Part shown: positions 1-9,385 of the stretch, one piece after another | Position numbering within the stretch: position 1 is the stretch's first letter | Layout: every line of letters starts with the position of its first letter | Assembly (NCBI RefSeq): GCF_000969835.1 | Contig: NZ_KQ033913.1 | Coordinates: 1,317,716-1,381,715 of the forward strand | DNA length: 64,000 bases | From: Parabacteroides goldsteinii DSM 19448 = WAL 12034 | GTDB lineage: Bacteria > Bacteroidota > Bacteroidia > Bacteroidales > Tannerellaceae | Reading direction: 5' to 3' | The notes under the pieces: generated by a model | The model's database searches: none | The model's input: only the letters and a program-made list of their open reading frames with translations | Told to the model about the DNA's origin: nothing | Made by a program: the position numbers and the translations under genes

Positions 1-17
1 TAAACTGTAATCTCGAA

Positions 18-94
18 TGGTGACCGCGACAGGATTCAAACCTGTAACCGGCTGATCCGTAGTCAGCTACTCTATTCAGTTGAGCTACGCGGCC
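18..94 (-). tRNA. tRNA-Arg (ACG)
   Basis: The minus strand folds into a full cloverleaf. The 7-bp acceptor stem GGCCGCG/CGCGGTC has one G-U pair, the D stem is GCTC/GAGT, the anticodon stem GCTGA/TCAGC carries the loop CTACGGA (anticodon ACG), and the T arm is ACAGG/CCTGT with TTTGAAT. A CCA end is encoded at 18-20. An ACG anticodon, whose A34 is normally deaminated to inosine, reads CGU, CGC and CGA arginine codons. Confidence 0.95.
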
Positions 95-170
95 ATTGTT
101 TCGTGATTGCGAGTGCAAAGGTAGTGTTTTCTTTTAAACTTGCAAGACTTTAGTACATCTTTTTTTCAAT

Positions 171-2483
171 TTAATCTAACATTTTTGGATTGAAGATCAA
201 GTAACCGATGTTCAGTCCGAAGTTGAAATTCTTTGCCGGATAACTATACCCATTGGCATACAGGCTGATAGAGGCAAAAGGTAACTGTAACACCAGGGCA
301 GCCTCTCCCATGTACTTAAATGAATGAAGAAACTTGCCATAATAAGGAACTGCCATATAAGGATTGTCCGCATTAGTTTCTTTCTTTATTTCATATAAAG
401 GAGCAAAGCCGTACAAGTCCAGACGGAAATGAAGTAATTTGCTAAACTTATAGATTGGTGAAATGCCTGCTGCAAAATACTGATTGGCCCGGAAAGCCTC
501 ATTGAAAACAATCTGGCTATGCGGCGTAGGCGTAAAAGCCGGAGCCTGCAATACCGATGCCGTATAGTTATTCATCAGGTTTTTGCTGGATATGACCAAT
601 TCTCCCTGGAATCCCAGATTGAAACGGTTACTTAATGTTTCATAGTGCTGCCACTCCCCTTTTAATTGAAGCCAACTGTAAACTTTCTTTCTGATTGACT
701 GACTTTGGGATGTAGGAGACGGATCATAATTCTCAGTACCTGTAACATATTGAGCGATCAGGAACTGTTTCCGCCCGGCTATAGGATATTGTTTAGCATC
801 CAGTGAATTCCGTTCTATACTCAGCGAACCGCTGAACAGATTGTACCAGCTATGATCGAATTTAGAATTAGGGAACAACATATTATTACTCTGAAAATAG
901 TAATCATTCAATTGCCCGTATGCAAAACCGATTTCTGATTTTGCCCTGTTCAGGAACGGGAATCCCAGCTTTAGCTTCATATACAATTCTTTTTGTTTAA
1001 TGAAGGCCGGTAACACATCTTCGTAAAACAGCGACTGACTTTCCTGATATCTTTTATCGGAATATACCCCCTGCCAGTTAAGATAGGTTGGAATCCTGGT
1101 CTGCAAATAGATTCGTCCGTTCAGCATAACTCCACTGAAAGAATTACCTACCTGAAAGTTAGAATTAACATCGGCGGCAAAACGGCCTAAATATTGATAA
1201 CCCAATCCTAAAAACAATTGGTTTGCCTGATGCGATGAAATATTACCTCCGAAACCGACCGTTATTTCTTCTTTCATCTTTACATCCAGATAGAGGTCAA
1301 ACTTTTTCTCCCTGCGATTGTAAACAGCATGGGGCATAATTTCCCGTATCTTCGAAGAAGTGAGCATCTTGAAATAAGCCCGCTTAAATTCTTCCATCGA
1401 AAATTCATGATTCATATCACGATGCAGTTGTGCCTCGATATACTTACGCTGCGATTCGGAAACGCCGGTTACATATATATTTTGAAAGATCAGCGGCGGC
1501 AAACTTTCCTTATAAGCAACCCTGCGCATATTAACTTCCGTAAGCGGAACCCTGCGGGGCACTCTTTGCTTGATCGAGTCAATCATACTCATCGTACGTT
1601 TATAACCGATATCCATCAATTCCTTTGCTTTTTGGAAGTCCAGCAATGAAACAGTCGGGAAACTGAATTTAACCATCATGCCATCTTCTTCCGGAACATC
1701 ATAATCCGTTTTCTGCATAATCATCGTTTCCAATTGATTATAAGCATTATTGGAAGGTTTGTTATTTCCTCCGGCAACAGTCGATCCGAAAATAAAATCA
1801 GGATGAAAAGCCTCTTTCATCGGTCCGACAGGGAAATTATCGTAAATACCGCCATCAAACAGAGGAATGCTGTCTTTCCAGATCGGTTGGAAAAAGAAAG
1901 GGAAAGTCATGGAAGCACGGACAGCATCTCCCAGATCTCCGTTCTTGAATATGATAGCCTTTTTATTATAGATGTCAGAACCGACACAACGGAACGGGAC
2001 AAACAGATTGTCAAAATTCCATCCGGCTTTAGCGGTAGCCTGCGAGAACAATGCCATAAACGCCTGATTCATCTGGATCGGATTGATAAGGCTTTGCGGT
2101 AAAAAGTTGGCCTTGATTTGCAATGAATCGGTCATATCAATAGAAAAATGGCCGAACTCAGGAGTCGGGTCCGGTCTTTTAAAGTAATATTTATATTCAT
2201 TTTCTACGGTACCGGTCTGCCAGTAACTAAATTCTTCTGATAACATTAATTCCAGCATCTCATCAGGAGAATATCCCATGGCATATAAACTACCTATAAT
2301 GGAACCTATAGATGTACCGGTTATATAGTCAATAGGTATATCATTCTCCTCTAAGGCTTTAATGACTCCGATATGCGCAGCACCTTTAGCTCCTCCACCA
2401 CTTAATACCAGTCCCACCTTTTGCGCATCGGCCGCTTGCAGGACGATCAGCAAAAAGGTTACCAGAACAGCTACTTTCTTCAT
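171..2483 (-). CDS. Patatin-like phospholipase fused to an outer-membrane beta-barrel (PlpD-like)
   Basis: The protein has 770 residues with a signal peptide at about 1-20. The patatin domain (about 22-320) shows the oxyanion loop GGGAKGAAHIGV, the nucleophile elbow GTSIG (GxSxG) and the catalytic DGG (DGGIYDNFP), so the Ser-Asp dyad is intact. A POTRA-like stretch (about 330-400) leads into a BamA/TamA-type barrel. The layout matches type Vd autotransporters such as PlpD, in which a lipase is exported through its own barrel; applying that here is inference. A Bacteroidota -7 box (TACATTTG) lies on the minus strand at 2511-2518, 30 bp before the start. The gene is monocistronic, between tRNA-Arg and a divergent kinase gene. 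Confidence 0.88.
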   Translation of the reverse strand: MKKVAVLVTFLLIVLQAADAQKVGLVLSGGGAKGAAHIGVIKALEENDIPIDYITGTSIGSIIGSLYAMGYSPDEMLELMLSEEFSYWQTGTVENEYKYYFKRPDPTPEFGHFSIDMTDSLQIKANFLPQSLINPIQMNQAFMALFSQATAKAGWNFDNLFVPFRCVGSDIYNKKAIIFKNGDLGDAVRASMTFPFFFQPIWKDSIPLFDGGIYDNFPVGPMKEAFHPDFIFGSTVAGGNNKPSNNAYNQLETMIMQKTDYDVPEEDGMMVKFSFPTVSLLDFQKAKELMDIGYKRTMSMIDSIKQRVPRRVPLTEVNMRRVAYKESLPPLIFQNIYVTGVSESQRKYIEAQLHRDMNHEFSMEEFKRAYFKMLTSSKIREIMPHAVYNRREKKFDLYLDVKMKEEITVGFGGNISSHQANQLFLGLGYQYLGRFAADVNSNFQVGNSFSGVMLNGRIYLQTRIPTYLNWQGVYSDKRYQESQSLFYEDVLPAFIKQKELYMKLKLGFPFLNRAKSEIGFAYGQLNDYYFQSNNMLFPNSKFDHSWYNLFSGSLSIERNSLDAKQYPIAGRKQFLIAQYVTGTENYDPSPTSQSQSIRKKVYSWLQLKGEWQHYETLSNRFNLGFQGELVISSKNLMNNYTASVLQAPAFTPTPHSQIVFNEAFRANQYFAAGISPIYKFSKLLHFRLDLYGFAPLYEIKKETNADNPYMAVPYYGKFLHSFKYMGEAALVLQLPFASISLYANGYSYPAKNFNFGLNIGYLIFNPKMLD

Positions 2484-2682
2484 ACTTTACTTTCTCTCAG
2501 TTTACAACTTCAAATGTAAAATTATTTTCTCAGACTACAAGGTGTGTGGCAGGCTTATTGTGTTAAGATTTAGTGCTACAATAGCGAAAATATTATGAAA
2601 TTCAGCAGCATTCAGAGATTAATTAAAATATAAATGATAAATTTGCCGAAAATGAAAGGGTAAGACAAATAAATATCACTCT

Positions 2683-4341
2683 ATGAACATACTTGTATTG
2701 ATGAATTCTATACTATCAATGCTGCCAACAGGAACAGCAGGATACTTGGTGCTTATTTTGGCCCTCTTTATCCTGGTTGTTTTGCTAGCAATCAAAAACA
2801 GGAAACTCGTTTGTGAAAAGAAACGGTATAAAGACCTATTGGACGATATGCAGGAAAACAACAAAGAAAAAGAAGCGTTGTTCAGCCTCGATATCTTAGA
2901 GAATCTGCCTTTTCCCCTTTTTGTAAAAAATATCGACGATGATTATAAATATGTATTCTGGAATAAGGAAGCAGAGTTACAATCCGGTACTCCCCGGGAA
3001 GAGATAGTTGGACTTTCTGACTTCGACATTTTTGGTCCTGAACGAGGAATGCGATACCGGAAAATAGATGAACAACTAGTCAAAGAAGGGAAAAATTACA
3101 GGGCCGAAGAAGATTACGTAACCCCAGATGGTGTTTTGCATAATACGATTGTAAATAAATCCATCATAGCCCATGGTCATAGTCATTTGCTGTTGGTTGC
3201 CCGTTGGGATATTACCCAAATGAAAGAGTACGAAAGGGAACTCATCAAAGCAAAAGAGAAATTGGAAGATGCAGCTAAAACCCAGAACATGGTGCTCGAA
3301 AGTATTAACTTCGGACTCATCTATATAGATAAAGAATACCGGGTTCAATGGGAATCTACCACAAACTTGCATAAAATAGCCAAAGGCCGGCGTTATACTC
3401 CGGGAAAGGTCTGCTATGAAACAGTCAGGGGAAGAACGGAACCTTGTCCCCGTTGCGCTCTCAGTGAAGCTATAACAAAAGGAGAATCGGTCCGCCACGA
3501 ATTTACCGAAGGAGACACAACGGTAGAGATCAGTGCCATCCCTCTTTTTGACCATACAGATACCAACATTGTTGGCGGACTAATGAAGGTCGAAGATATA
3601 TCCGATAAAAAAAGGATAGAACATTTGATGTATGAGGTGAAAAGAGCAGATGAAGCCAACCGTTTGAAATCGGCTTTCCTGGCAAATATGAGTCATGAAA
3701 TCCGGACTCCCCTCAATGCAATCGTCGGCTTTTCCAACTTACTGGCAGAGACGGATGACCCTGTAGAGAAACAAGAGTTTATTCATATCATATCGACAAA
3801 CAACGAACTCTTGCTTCAATTGATCAACGATATCATCGATATGGCGAAGATCGAATCCGGCTCCCTGGATTTTACCTATTCTCAGATTGATATTAATGAA
3901 TTAATGGAAGAAATTTGCAGCCAGATGATTTTAAAGAACAAATCCGAAGCTGTCAGCATTTCATTTGACGAGAAATTGCCTCAATGCCTGATTTACACAG
4001 ACCGTAACCGGCTGATGCAAGTCATGATCAACTTCCTGACAAATGCCCTGAAGTTTACACCTGAAGGGGCTGTCTCTTTTGGGTATACGATCGAAGAATC
4101 AGGCAAAGCCATTCGTTTTTATGTAAAAGATACCGGAATAGGTATACCTCAGGATAAGAAAGATAAGATTTTCGACCGCTTTGTCAAACTGAATACATTT
4201 GCCCAGGGAACAGGTTTGGGGCTTCCTATCTGCGCCATGATTGCCGAAAAGTTCGGAGGAAGCATCGGAGTGGAATCAGAAGAAGGCAAAGGCTCTCTGT
4301 TCTGGTTAAGCATTCCAATGAAAGAATCTGAAGAAACCTAA
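2683..4341 (+). CDS. PAS-domain sensor histidine kinase (orphan)
   Basis: The protein has 552 residues with one N-terminal membrane segment (about 17-38) and a charged helix. Two PAS domains follow (about 65-175 and 195-310). The second has the C...PCPRC cysteine pattern seen in some PAS sensors. The HisKA box [20 protein letters not shown] carries the phospho-accepting His, and the HATPase domain has DTGIGIP and GTGLGLPI. There is no receiver domain and no response regulator gene beside it, so its partner is elsewhere or unknown. It is a membrane-tethered kinase probably sensing a cytoplasmic or redox ligand (inference). Confidence 0.9.
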   Translation: MNILVLMNSILSMLPTGTAGYLVLILALFILVVLLAIKNRKLVCEKKRYKDLLDDMQENNKEKEALFSLDILENLPFPLFVKNIDDDYKYVFWNKEAELQSGTPREEIVGLSDFDIFGPERGMRYRKIDEQLVKEGKNYRAEEDYVTPDGVLHNTIVNKSIIAHGHSHLLLVARWDITQMKEYERELIKAKEKLEDAAKTQNMVLESINFGLIYIDKEYRVQWESTTNLHKIAKGRRYTPGKVCYETVRGRTEPCPRCALSEAITKGESVRHEFTEGDTTVEISAIPLFDHTDTNIVGGLMKVEDISDKKRIEHLMYEVKRADEANRLKSAFLANMSHEIRTPLNAIVGFSNLLAETDDPVEKQEFIHIISTNNELLLQLINDIIDMAKIESGSLDFTYSQIDINELMEEICSQMILKNKSEAVSISFDEKLPQCLIYTDRNRLMQVMINFLTNALKFTPEGAVSFGYTIEESGKAIRFYVKDTGIGIPQDKKDKIFDRFVKLNTFAQGTGLGLPICAMIAEKFGGSIGVESEEGKGSLFWLSIPMKESEET

Positions 4342-4423
4342 AGTATTCCAAAGGCTGTGAACAAAAAAGGTGTTGGTATGTTTTCTTTTTCATACTTTTG
4401 CAACCTAAAATAAAGAACAGTCA

Positions 4424-5659
4424 ATGTTTAAACATTTAATCGCTTTTACAGGAGTACTCCTGTTTGTCTCTGTTTTGCCGGGAAAGGCACAGAACTTAAC
4501 GCCGAACGACACTGTCTCAAAAGAGGTTGTTATTGTTGATGGGCAACAGCTTAACGAAAAGCAATTGCAACGTTATTACCGTCAGTTACGTAAAGATTCC
4601 ATCAGGGCCCATAAAAAGATTTGGTGGTCTGTCCTGGGTGGTCCGTCCTATACTCCGGAAGCATCGCTAGGTGTCGGAGGTGCCGTACTGGCCAGTTTCA
4701 GGATGAACAAAAACGACACGATTTCGCAACGTTCTTTCCTTCCGGCAGGAATCAACCTCTCAATAAACGGTACGATCGTGGTGGCAGGAGCCGGAACTTT
4801 CTTCTTTAATCAGAATAAGTTCCGTATTTATGCCAGCTACGGATACAGGAACGAACCGGCCCATTATTACGGCAAAGGCTATGAAACCATTGAACATGTA
4901 GACAGAAGCGACTCGACAACCCGCTACCATAGAAGTTATTTCCAGATATATCCCCGTTTTGTCTGGGAAATCCGTCCGCATTTTTACCTGGGAGGATTGT
5001 TCGATATCAACTTTACAAATGCATCAGATATAAATCCGGTGATGGAGCAAGACTACTATTTCAATCAGTTCAAACGAAAATACCTAAACGTGGGAATCGG
5101 AGGCTTGATTCAATACGACACAAGAAACGATGTCGCCACCCCCACAAAAGGCGTTTTGTTAAGCGGGAATATGAAAGCATTCGGAAAATATCTCGGAGGT
5201 GCCTATAACTACGAAATACTGGAACTTGAATACCGGCATTTTGTGAATGTATTCCGCCCGAGAAGTACCCTGGCATGGATCGCTAAAAGCCAGATAGGCA
5301 TGGGAGATGTCCCCTACTCCGAATTACCTTCTTTCGGTTCGCCCTTCGACCTGCGCGGATATTACTGGGGTAAATACCGGGATAAATCCATGGCCTATGG
5401 CATATTGGAATACCGCCATATGTTCGGCTCACCGGAAAAATACAAAAGCGGAAACTTCTGGGCTAAATGCGGTTTTGTTGCCTGGATGGGAACCGGAACA
5501 ATCGGTGACACTCCGTTCGACTGGAATAAATGGAAACTGAATTTCGGTGCCGGATTACGTGTGCAAATGCAACCGGGCAAGAACTTCAGACTCGACATCG
5601 GTAAAGAGCCGGGGCTGGATGGAGTTCAGGTTTATATGAACATGACAGAGGCTTTTTAA
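4424..5659 (+). CDS. BamA/TamA-family (surface antigen D15-like) outer-membrane protein
   Basis: The protein has 411 residues. A signal peptide (about 1-22, ending GKAQ) is followed by a short basic stretch, then alternating amphipathic strands typical of a 16-strand D15/Omp85-type barrel. The late segment SFGSPFDLRGYYWGKYRDKS resembles the conserved RGY/RGF loop motif of the family. It ends in an aromatic residue, as usual for outer-membrane barrels. There are no clear POTRA repeats, so it is probably a stand-alone barrel rather than BamA. A -7 box TACTTTTG at 4393-4400 precedes the start, with only a weak -33. Substrate unknown. Confidence 0.75.
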   Translation: MFKHLIAFTGVLLFVSVLPGKAQNLTPNDTVSKEVVIVDGQQLNEKQLQRYYRQLRKDSIRAHKKIWWSVLGGPSYTPEASLGVGGAVLASFRMNKNDTISQRSFLPAGINLSINGTIVVAGAGTFFFNQNKFRIYASYGYRNEPAHYYGKGYETIEHVDRSDSTTRYHRSYFQIYPRFVWEIRPHFYLGGLFDINFTNASDINPVMEQDYYFNQFKRKYLNVGIGGLIQYDTRNDVATPTKGVLLSGNMKAFGKYLGGAYNYEILELEYRHFVNVFRPRSTLAWIAKSQIGMGDVPYSELPSFGSPFDLRGYYWGKYRDKSMAYGILEYRHMFGSPEKYKSGNFWAKCGFVAWMGTGTIGDTPFDWNKWKLNFGAGLRVQMQPGKNFRLDIGKEPGLDGVQVYMNMTEAF

Positions 5660-5706
5660 CCGAATCTTCATTTTAGTCTTAGTAGGCTATTTGTCAATCG
5701 ATTACA

Positions 5707-5792
5707 GTTTCCTCGTAATTCCCTGCCTGGGAAACTGTAGTTCCCTTACTAGGAAACCAGCGTTTCCTGCTTAGGAAATTCTGAGGGAACTG
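5707..5792. repeat. 22-bp-period palindromic repeat array A
   Basis: Units begin at 5719, 5741 and 5763 (exactly 22 bp apart), with partial copies at 5707 and 5785. Each full unit has a dyad of the form TTCC(C/T)T...AGGAAAC around a short variable centre. The array lies 48 bp after the stop of the barrel gene and just before a bidirectional terminator, between convergent genes. No reading frame runs through it. Confidence 0.8.
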
Positions 5793-5795
5793 CAT

Positions 5796-5848
5796 AAAAA
5801 AACATCCGCCGTCATTAGTTAGAGTAAATGACGACGGATGTTTTTTAT
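5796..5848. terminator. Bidirectional Rho-independent terminator
   Basis: A near-perfect stem, ACATCCGCCGTCATT pairing with AATGACGACGGATGT around a short loop, is flanked by an A-run on the left and a T-run on the right. It therefore serves both the barrel gene (+) and the DUF5686 gene (-), which converge here. Confidence 0.9.
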
Positions 5849-5869
5849 TTCGGTTCGCAAGTGTGTTCG

Positions 5870-8422
5870 TTAAAACGATAGCTTCATCGAGAAGCGTACA
5901 CCTTTTGTCTGAATACCCGGATTATCGCGGTAGGTCAAACGCCAGACATAATCGAGACGAAGGAACTTAAAGATATTCTCAATACCTACTCCGGCTTCCA
6001 TATAAGGCGTATTACCCAATGTATAAGAACCTTCCGGGAACAGATACAAATCTTTGCCACCATAGTAAGGATTATTCTTATCGGTCAGATGACCATACAT
6101 TCCACGGAATGAAAGAACCTCTCTCCATTTCAGTTTCTTTATCAGGGGAAGACGGTTCAAAAGAAGTCCGTTCATAAAATAAGTAACGTCCCAGGATGCA
6201 TACTCGTCGCTGATGAACTCCATCGCATTCATATTGGTGTATGATTCAGGCTGGATTGTATAGGATAAGTTCGCGTTCGGCAATATCAATAACGGATAAG
6301 GAACTTTGTCCCACACCTTACCTGCTTTACCGATAATATCAAGATATCCGAAGGCCGAGAACCAGAAACGTTTCTGAATACCCAGGTCTGTACGGTTATA
6401 GGTATAGTCAGCACCTAACACCCCTTTTCTGGCAGTAATATGGTTCAATGTAATTACCGGAGCATCGAAAGTAATAGGATAACGATAGTTACGGGTCTGA
6501 TAGAATTTCTCGTTCGGGGCATAACGGAATTTGAATTCCAGCTCCGTCATCGAGTAAGACTTTATAGGAGTAATGCGGCCATCTTCCTCTATCCGGTCGA
6601 AAACGGCATAGTCTGTCGAATATTCCTTTTTATTACGTAAAACCGCACCGTAAGCGATACCATTATAATGTTCGCGGTAATAAGTCAGTTCGGCATTTCT
6701 CAGATAAGTTGCACGGGTATCTCTCTGACGTTTCCAGGCCAGGAAGATATTATCTTTGTTGGTGTACATATATTGCTGTCCCAACTGGTTGATATCGTAA
6801 AGATATTCCAGACGGATAGAATTAACCGGAAATTCTTTACGGTATTCCTTCTTGTCATTGAATGAATACTCTATCAAGGCATCATACTTGATTTTCCGGT
6901 CTGTTGTACCATAAGCGGCATATCCTTCCAGGAATAATCTTTTACTGAAAGCAGTAGTAGTAGTTCCTCCGACACGGAAACGGGCTCCTTCGATCGCGTT
7001 ACCACTGATAAAGGTATTGGCCGGTCCGAATTCGAATTTATTTTTAGCGGGGTCAGTGCTGGTTCCTATGTAACCGGAAGTCAGGATTGTAACAATTTTT
7101 TCTGTTACATAGAAAATAGGAACCGAACGTAACTTTTCCATCAATTTTTCAACCGTATTCTGTTTTCGTTTACCGGCTTCTTCCGGACGGTTCAAATCCC
7201 AGAAATCTTCTGTCTGCTTATAGGCGTTCTGCAATGTGATAATCGGAGCACTCTCCTTAAATATCTCATCGCTTTCGGGCGGAAGGAAAGAATGGTTGCT
7301 GTATATGTTCAACCTTCGGGCATACATTCCCTTCGATTTTTCCGTCAGCTTGAAATCGACATTTATATCATCTTTGGTAATAATACGTGTACCATCTTCC
7401 GTCTTTTCGAATGTCTGCTCGATAGTCATTCCGCTGACGAAGTTCAGGTTGATGTTTTTAGGAACATTCAGGATTGCTTTCTTAACGAAATAAGTCGAAT
7501 CGAGCGTAACGAAAAGATGTCCGGTAAATCCGAAACCTTCAGAAACGAAAGGAACGAATCCCAGGTCTACACATTTCTGTCCGTTCACATCCAGGGTGTC
7601 AAGTAAATAATACTTATAAAAGTTCGGCCCCATGCTAGACAACGGGCTTACAAAACGTTGCAGGAAAAGAGGAATATCATTCTTGAAGATATCCACCTCA
7701 CGGAACACCTCTCCCAGAAACTGCTGCATACCATCCCGTGAAAATATTTCATCTACACCGGCCGCCTTTGCTCCCAGCACGACTCTTTTTTCTACTTTAG
7801 GATCTTTCCGATAGAAAATGCCTTCCACCTTTTCTTTCTCCGACACTGGCAAAATGGTCTTTCCGACATCCAGCGTATCGATATAATCGATCAGAAAATC
7901 GAATTTCCCGCCCTTACCATTCTCTTTTTTAGGTTTCGGCTGATAATCGTTCATCGCGAAAACCATCTTTTCATATTGGCTGTAACTGAAATAATCATGA
8001 TTACGGGGATCATTACTTTCGCGAGATTCGATAACCTTCTTGACAAAAGCCACGGCTGGATTTTCTTTCTTGCTGTACTTCTCTTTCTTCGGCTTTACAA
8101 TGACTTCACCCAAATCAATACTGGAAGGGGCCAAAGGTATTTTAAAATAATTCTTTTTACCTATAGCCACTTTCAGTTCTTTTTCGGTATATCCCAGATA
8201 TGAAACGGACAGAGTCCGTGCATTGGACGAGGTAGTCAACGTAAACTTACCGTCATCATCAGTCGTTGTCCCGATAGTTGTACCTTTCAGTATAACTGAA
8301 ACATATGGTAACGTTTCTCCTGTAATAGAGTCCGTTACTATTCCACTTATTATAGTGTTCTGAGCTTTTGATGCAAATGCAACCAAAACAAGTGCCAGAA
8401 TAAAAACAATCTTTTTCCCCAT
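5870..8422 (-). CDS. DUF5686 and carboxypeptidase-regulatory-like domain protein
   Basis: The protein has 850 residues. A signal peptide (about 1-20) is followed by a carboxypeptidase-regulatory-like Ig domain (about 22-100, with SGIVTDSITGETLPYVSVIL and the G-T-T-T-D-DG-F turn). A long DUF5686 region then ends in beta-barrel-like strands and a terminal Phe. Family members are Bacteroidota envelope proteins of unknown function, often annotated as TonB-receptor-like. There is no TonB box or plug that I can see. A -7 box TAATTTTG lies on the minus strand at 8452-8459. The gene converges on the barrel gene across a shared terminator. Confidence 0.85.
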   Translation of the reverse strand: MGKKIVFILALVLVAFASKAQNTIISGIVTDSITGETLPYVSVILKGTTIGTTTDDDGKFTLTTSSNARTLSVSYLGYTEKELKVAIGKKNYFKIPLAPSSIDLGEVIVKPKKEKYSKKENPAVAFVKKVIESRESNDPRNHDYFSYSQYEKMVFAMNDYQPKPKKENGKGGKFDFLIDYIDTLDVGKTILPVSEKEKVEGIFYRKDPKVEKRVVLGAKAAGVDEIFSRDGMQQFLGEVFREVDIFKNDIPLFLQRFVSPLSSMGPNFYKYYLLDTLDVNGQKCVDLGFVPFVSEGFGFTGHLFVTLDSTYFVKKAILNVPKNINLNFVSGMTIEQTFEKTEDGTRIITKDDINVDFKLTEKSKGMYARRLNIYSNHSFLPPESDEIFKESAPIITLQNAYKQTEDFWDLNRPEEAGKRKQNTVEKLMEKLRSVPIFYVTEKIVTILTSGYIGTSTDPAKNKFEFGPANTFISGNAIEGARFRVGGTTTTAFSKRLFLEGYAAYGTTDRKIKYDALIEYSFNDKKEYRKEFPVNSIRLEYLYDINQLGQQYMYTNKDNIFLAWKRQRDTRATYLRNAELTYYREHYNGIAYGAVLRNKKEYSTDYAVFDRIEEDGRITPIKSYSMTELEFKFRYAPNEKFYQTRNYRYPITFDAPVITLNHITARKGVLGADYTYNRTDLGIQKRFWFSAFGYLDIIGKAGKVWDKVPYPLLILPNANLSYTIQPESYTNMNAMEFISDEYASWDVTYFMNGLLLNRLPLIKKLKWREVLSFRGMYGHLTDKNNPYYGGKDLYLFPEGSYTLGNTPYMEAGVGIENIFKFLRLDYVWRLTYRDNPGIQTKGVRFSMKLSF

Positions 8423-8549
8423 TATTTTATTAACTCCCTCGTTAAACTCCGCAAAATTATAACAGATTCTTTTTTATGAATGTTCCAAATTGAACCGATT
8501 ATATTCCAATTGACAACAAATCTCACTTAAAAGACCCAAAATAGATGTT

Positions 8550-9098
8550 TTAAAATGAATTTATACTATTAATAATAAAATTCCTTCTTTCCGTAACGGG
8601 AAGTTTCGGGACTTCAATCAATGTATATCCTGCATCTTTGTAGACATCTTTCATTACATAATATGTATCTATCGCTTCATTAAATGATTGTTTACGTTCT
8701 TTATCCGTATGATATATATTTTCCCAGGGAGGAAGTATGAATACCTGCCTGTTATACCTGTATTTATCGACAGCCAATTCTATTTCTTTCCGGTCGGTTA
8801 ACCCAATCAACCTTGCATATGCCAGTGTATCAGGGATTCCTCTGTCAAAAAATAATATGCCTTCATTTTCTTTATGAGCCAGATATGATTCAACAGAACG
8901 TTCCAGCATCATACTGGTATATAAAACGGTATCTTTCCAGGGCAATGCGTCTCCACCCTGTTGCTGTTGTTCTTTGATAATATCCCGTGCTACTTCTTTT
9001 ACTGTTTGATATCCAACTATTTTAAGTTCTTCAATTAATGATGTTTTACCCGTTCCTGGTCCACCGGTAATAACATACAAGCCTGTTTTTATCAACAT
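8550..9098 (-). CDS. AAA_28-type P-loop ATPase/nucleotide kinase-like protein
   Basis: The protein has 182 residues. The Walker A motif GGPGTGKT is at about 12-19, and a Walker-B-like FFDRGIPDTLAY is at about 103-114. The size and the DRGxxDxxAY motif fit the AAA_28 (NadR/deoxynucleoside-kinase-like) family, which probably phosphorylates a small molecule. The substrate cannot be read from sequence. There is no signal peptide, so it is cytoplasmic. A -7 box TATATTTG is on the minus strand at 9177-9184, leaving a leader of about 70 nt. It is divergent from the thiamine operon. Confidence 0.8.
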   Translation of the reverse strand: MLIKTGLYVITGGPGTGKTSLIEELKIVGYQTVKEVARDIIKEQQQQGGDALPWKDTVLYTSMMLERSVESYLAHKENEGILFFDRGIPDTLAYARLIGLTDRKEIELAVDKYRYNRQVFILPPWENIYHTDKERKQSFNEAIDTYYVMKDVYKDAGYTLIEVPKLPVTERRNFIINSINSF

Positions 9099-9236
9099 GA
9101 TTTGTCTTTTTATGACTATTATGCCAAAAGGAAATACAACCCGGAAGAAAAGCTGTTATAACCGGAATTGTAGATGCAAATATACTGGATTATTTTTTTA
9201 AACCTATCAATTCACTCTTAAATTTAACATTTCACT

Positions 9237-9268
9237 TTTGTTTTCTCTTATCAATCTTTCTACCTTTG
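9237..9268 (+). promoter_or_regulatory. Bacteroidota sigma-ABfr-type promoter of the thiamine operon
   Basis: TTTG at 9237-9240 and TACCTTTG at 9261-9268 are separated by 20 bp, matching the TTTG/TAnnTTTG consensus exactly. The start of transcription should fall around 9273-9276, at the first bases of the riboswitch outer stem. Confidence 0.85.
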
Positions 9269-9270
9269 TA

Positions 9271-9380
9271 CACGAAAAGGGGTGCCATACTGTAAACGGG
9301 CTGAGATTATACCCTGTGAACCTGATGCGGGTAATGCCGCCGTAGGAAAGACAGACAAGGCTTTTCCCTCCTTTCGTGTG
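9271..9380 (+). promoter_or_regulatory. TPP (THI-element) riboswitch
   Basis: The core shows the THI signatures in order: GGGGTGCC, then CTGAGATTATACCC, GAACCTGATGCGGGTAATGCC and GCCGTAGGAAAG (9279-9350). TPP binding in this leader controls the genes that follow. In addition, CACGAAAAGG (9271-9280) can pair with CCTTTCGTG (9370-9378) with one bulged A. This closes the element only 7 nt before the thiD ATG, and there is no T-tract terminator, so control of translation initiation is more likely than attenuation (inference). Confidence 0.95.
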
Positions 9381-9385
9381 TAAAT

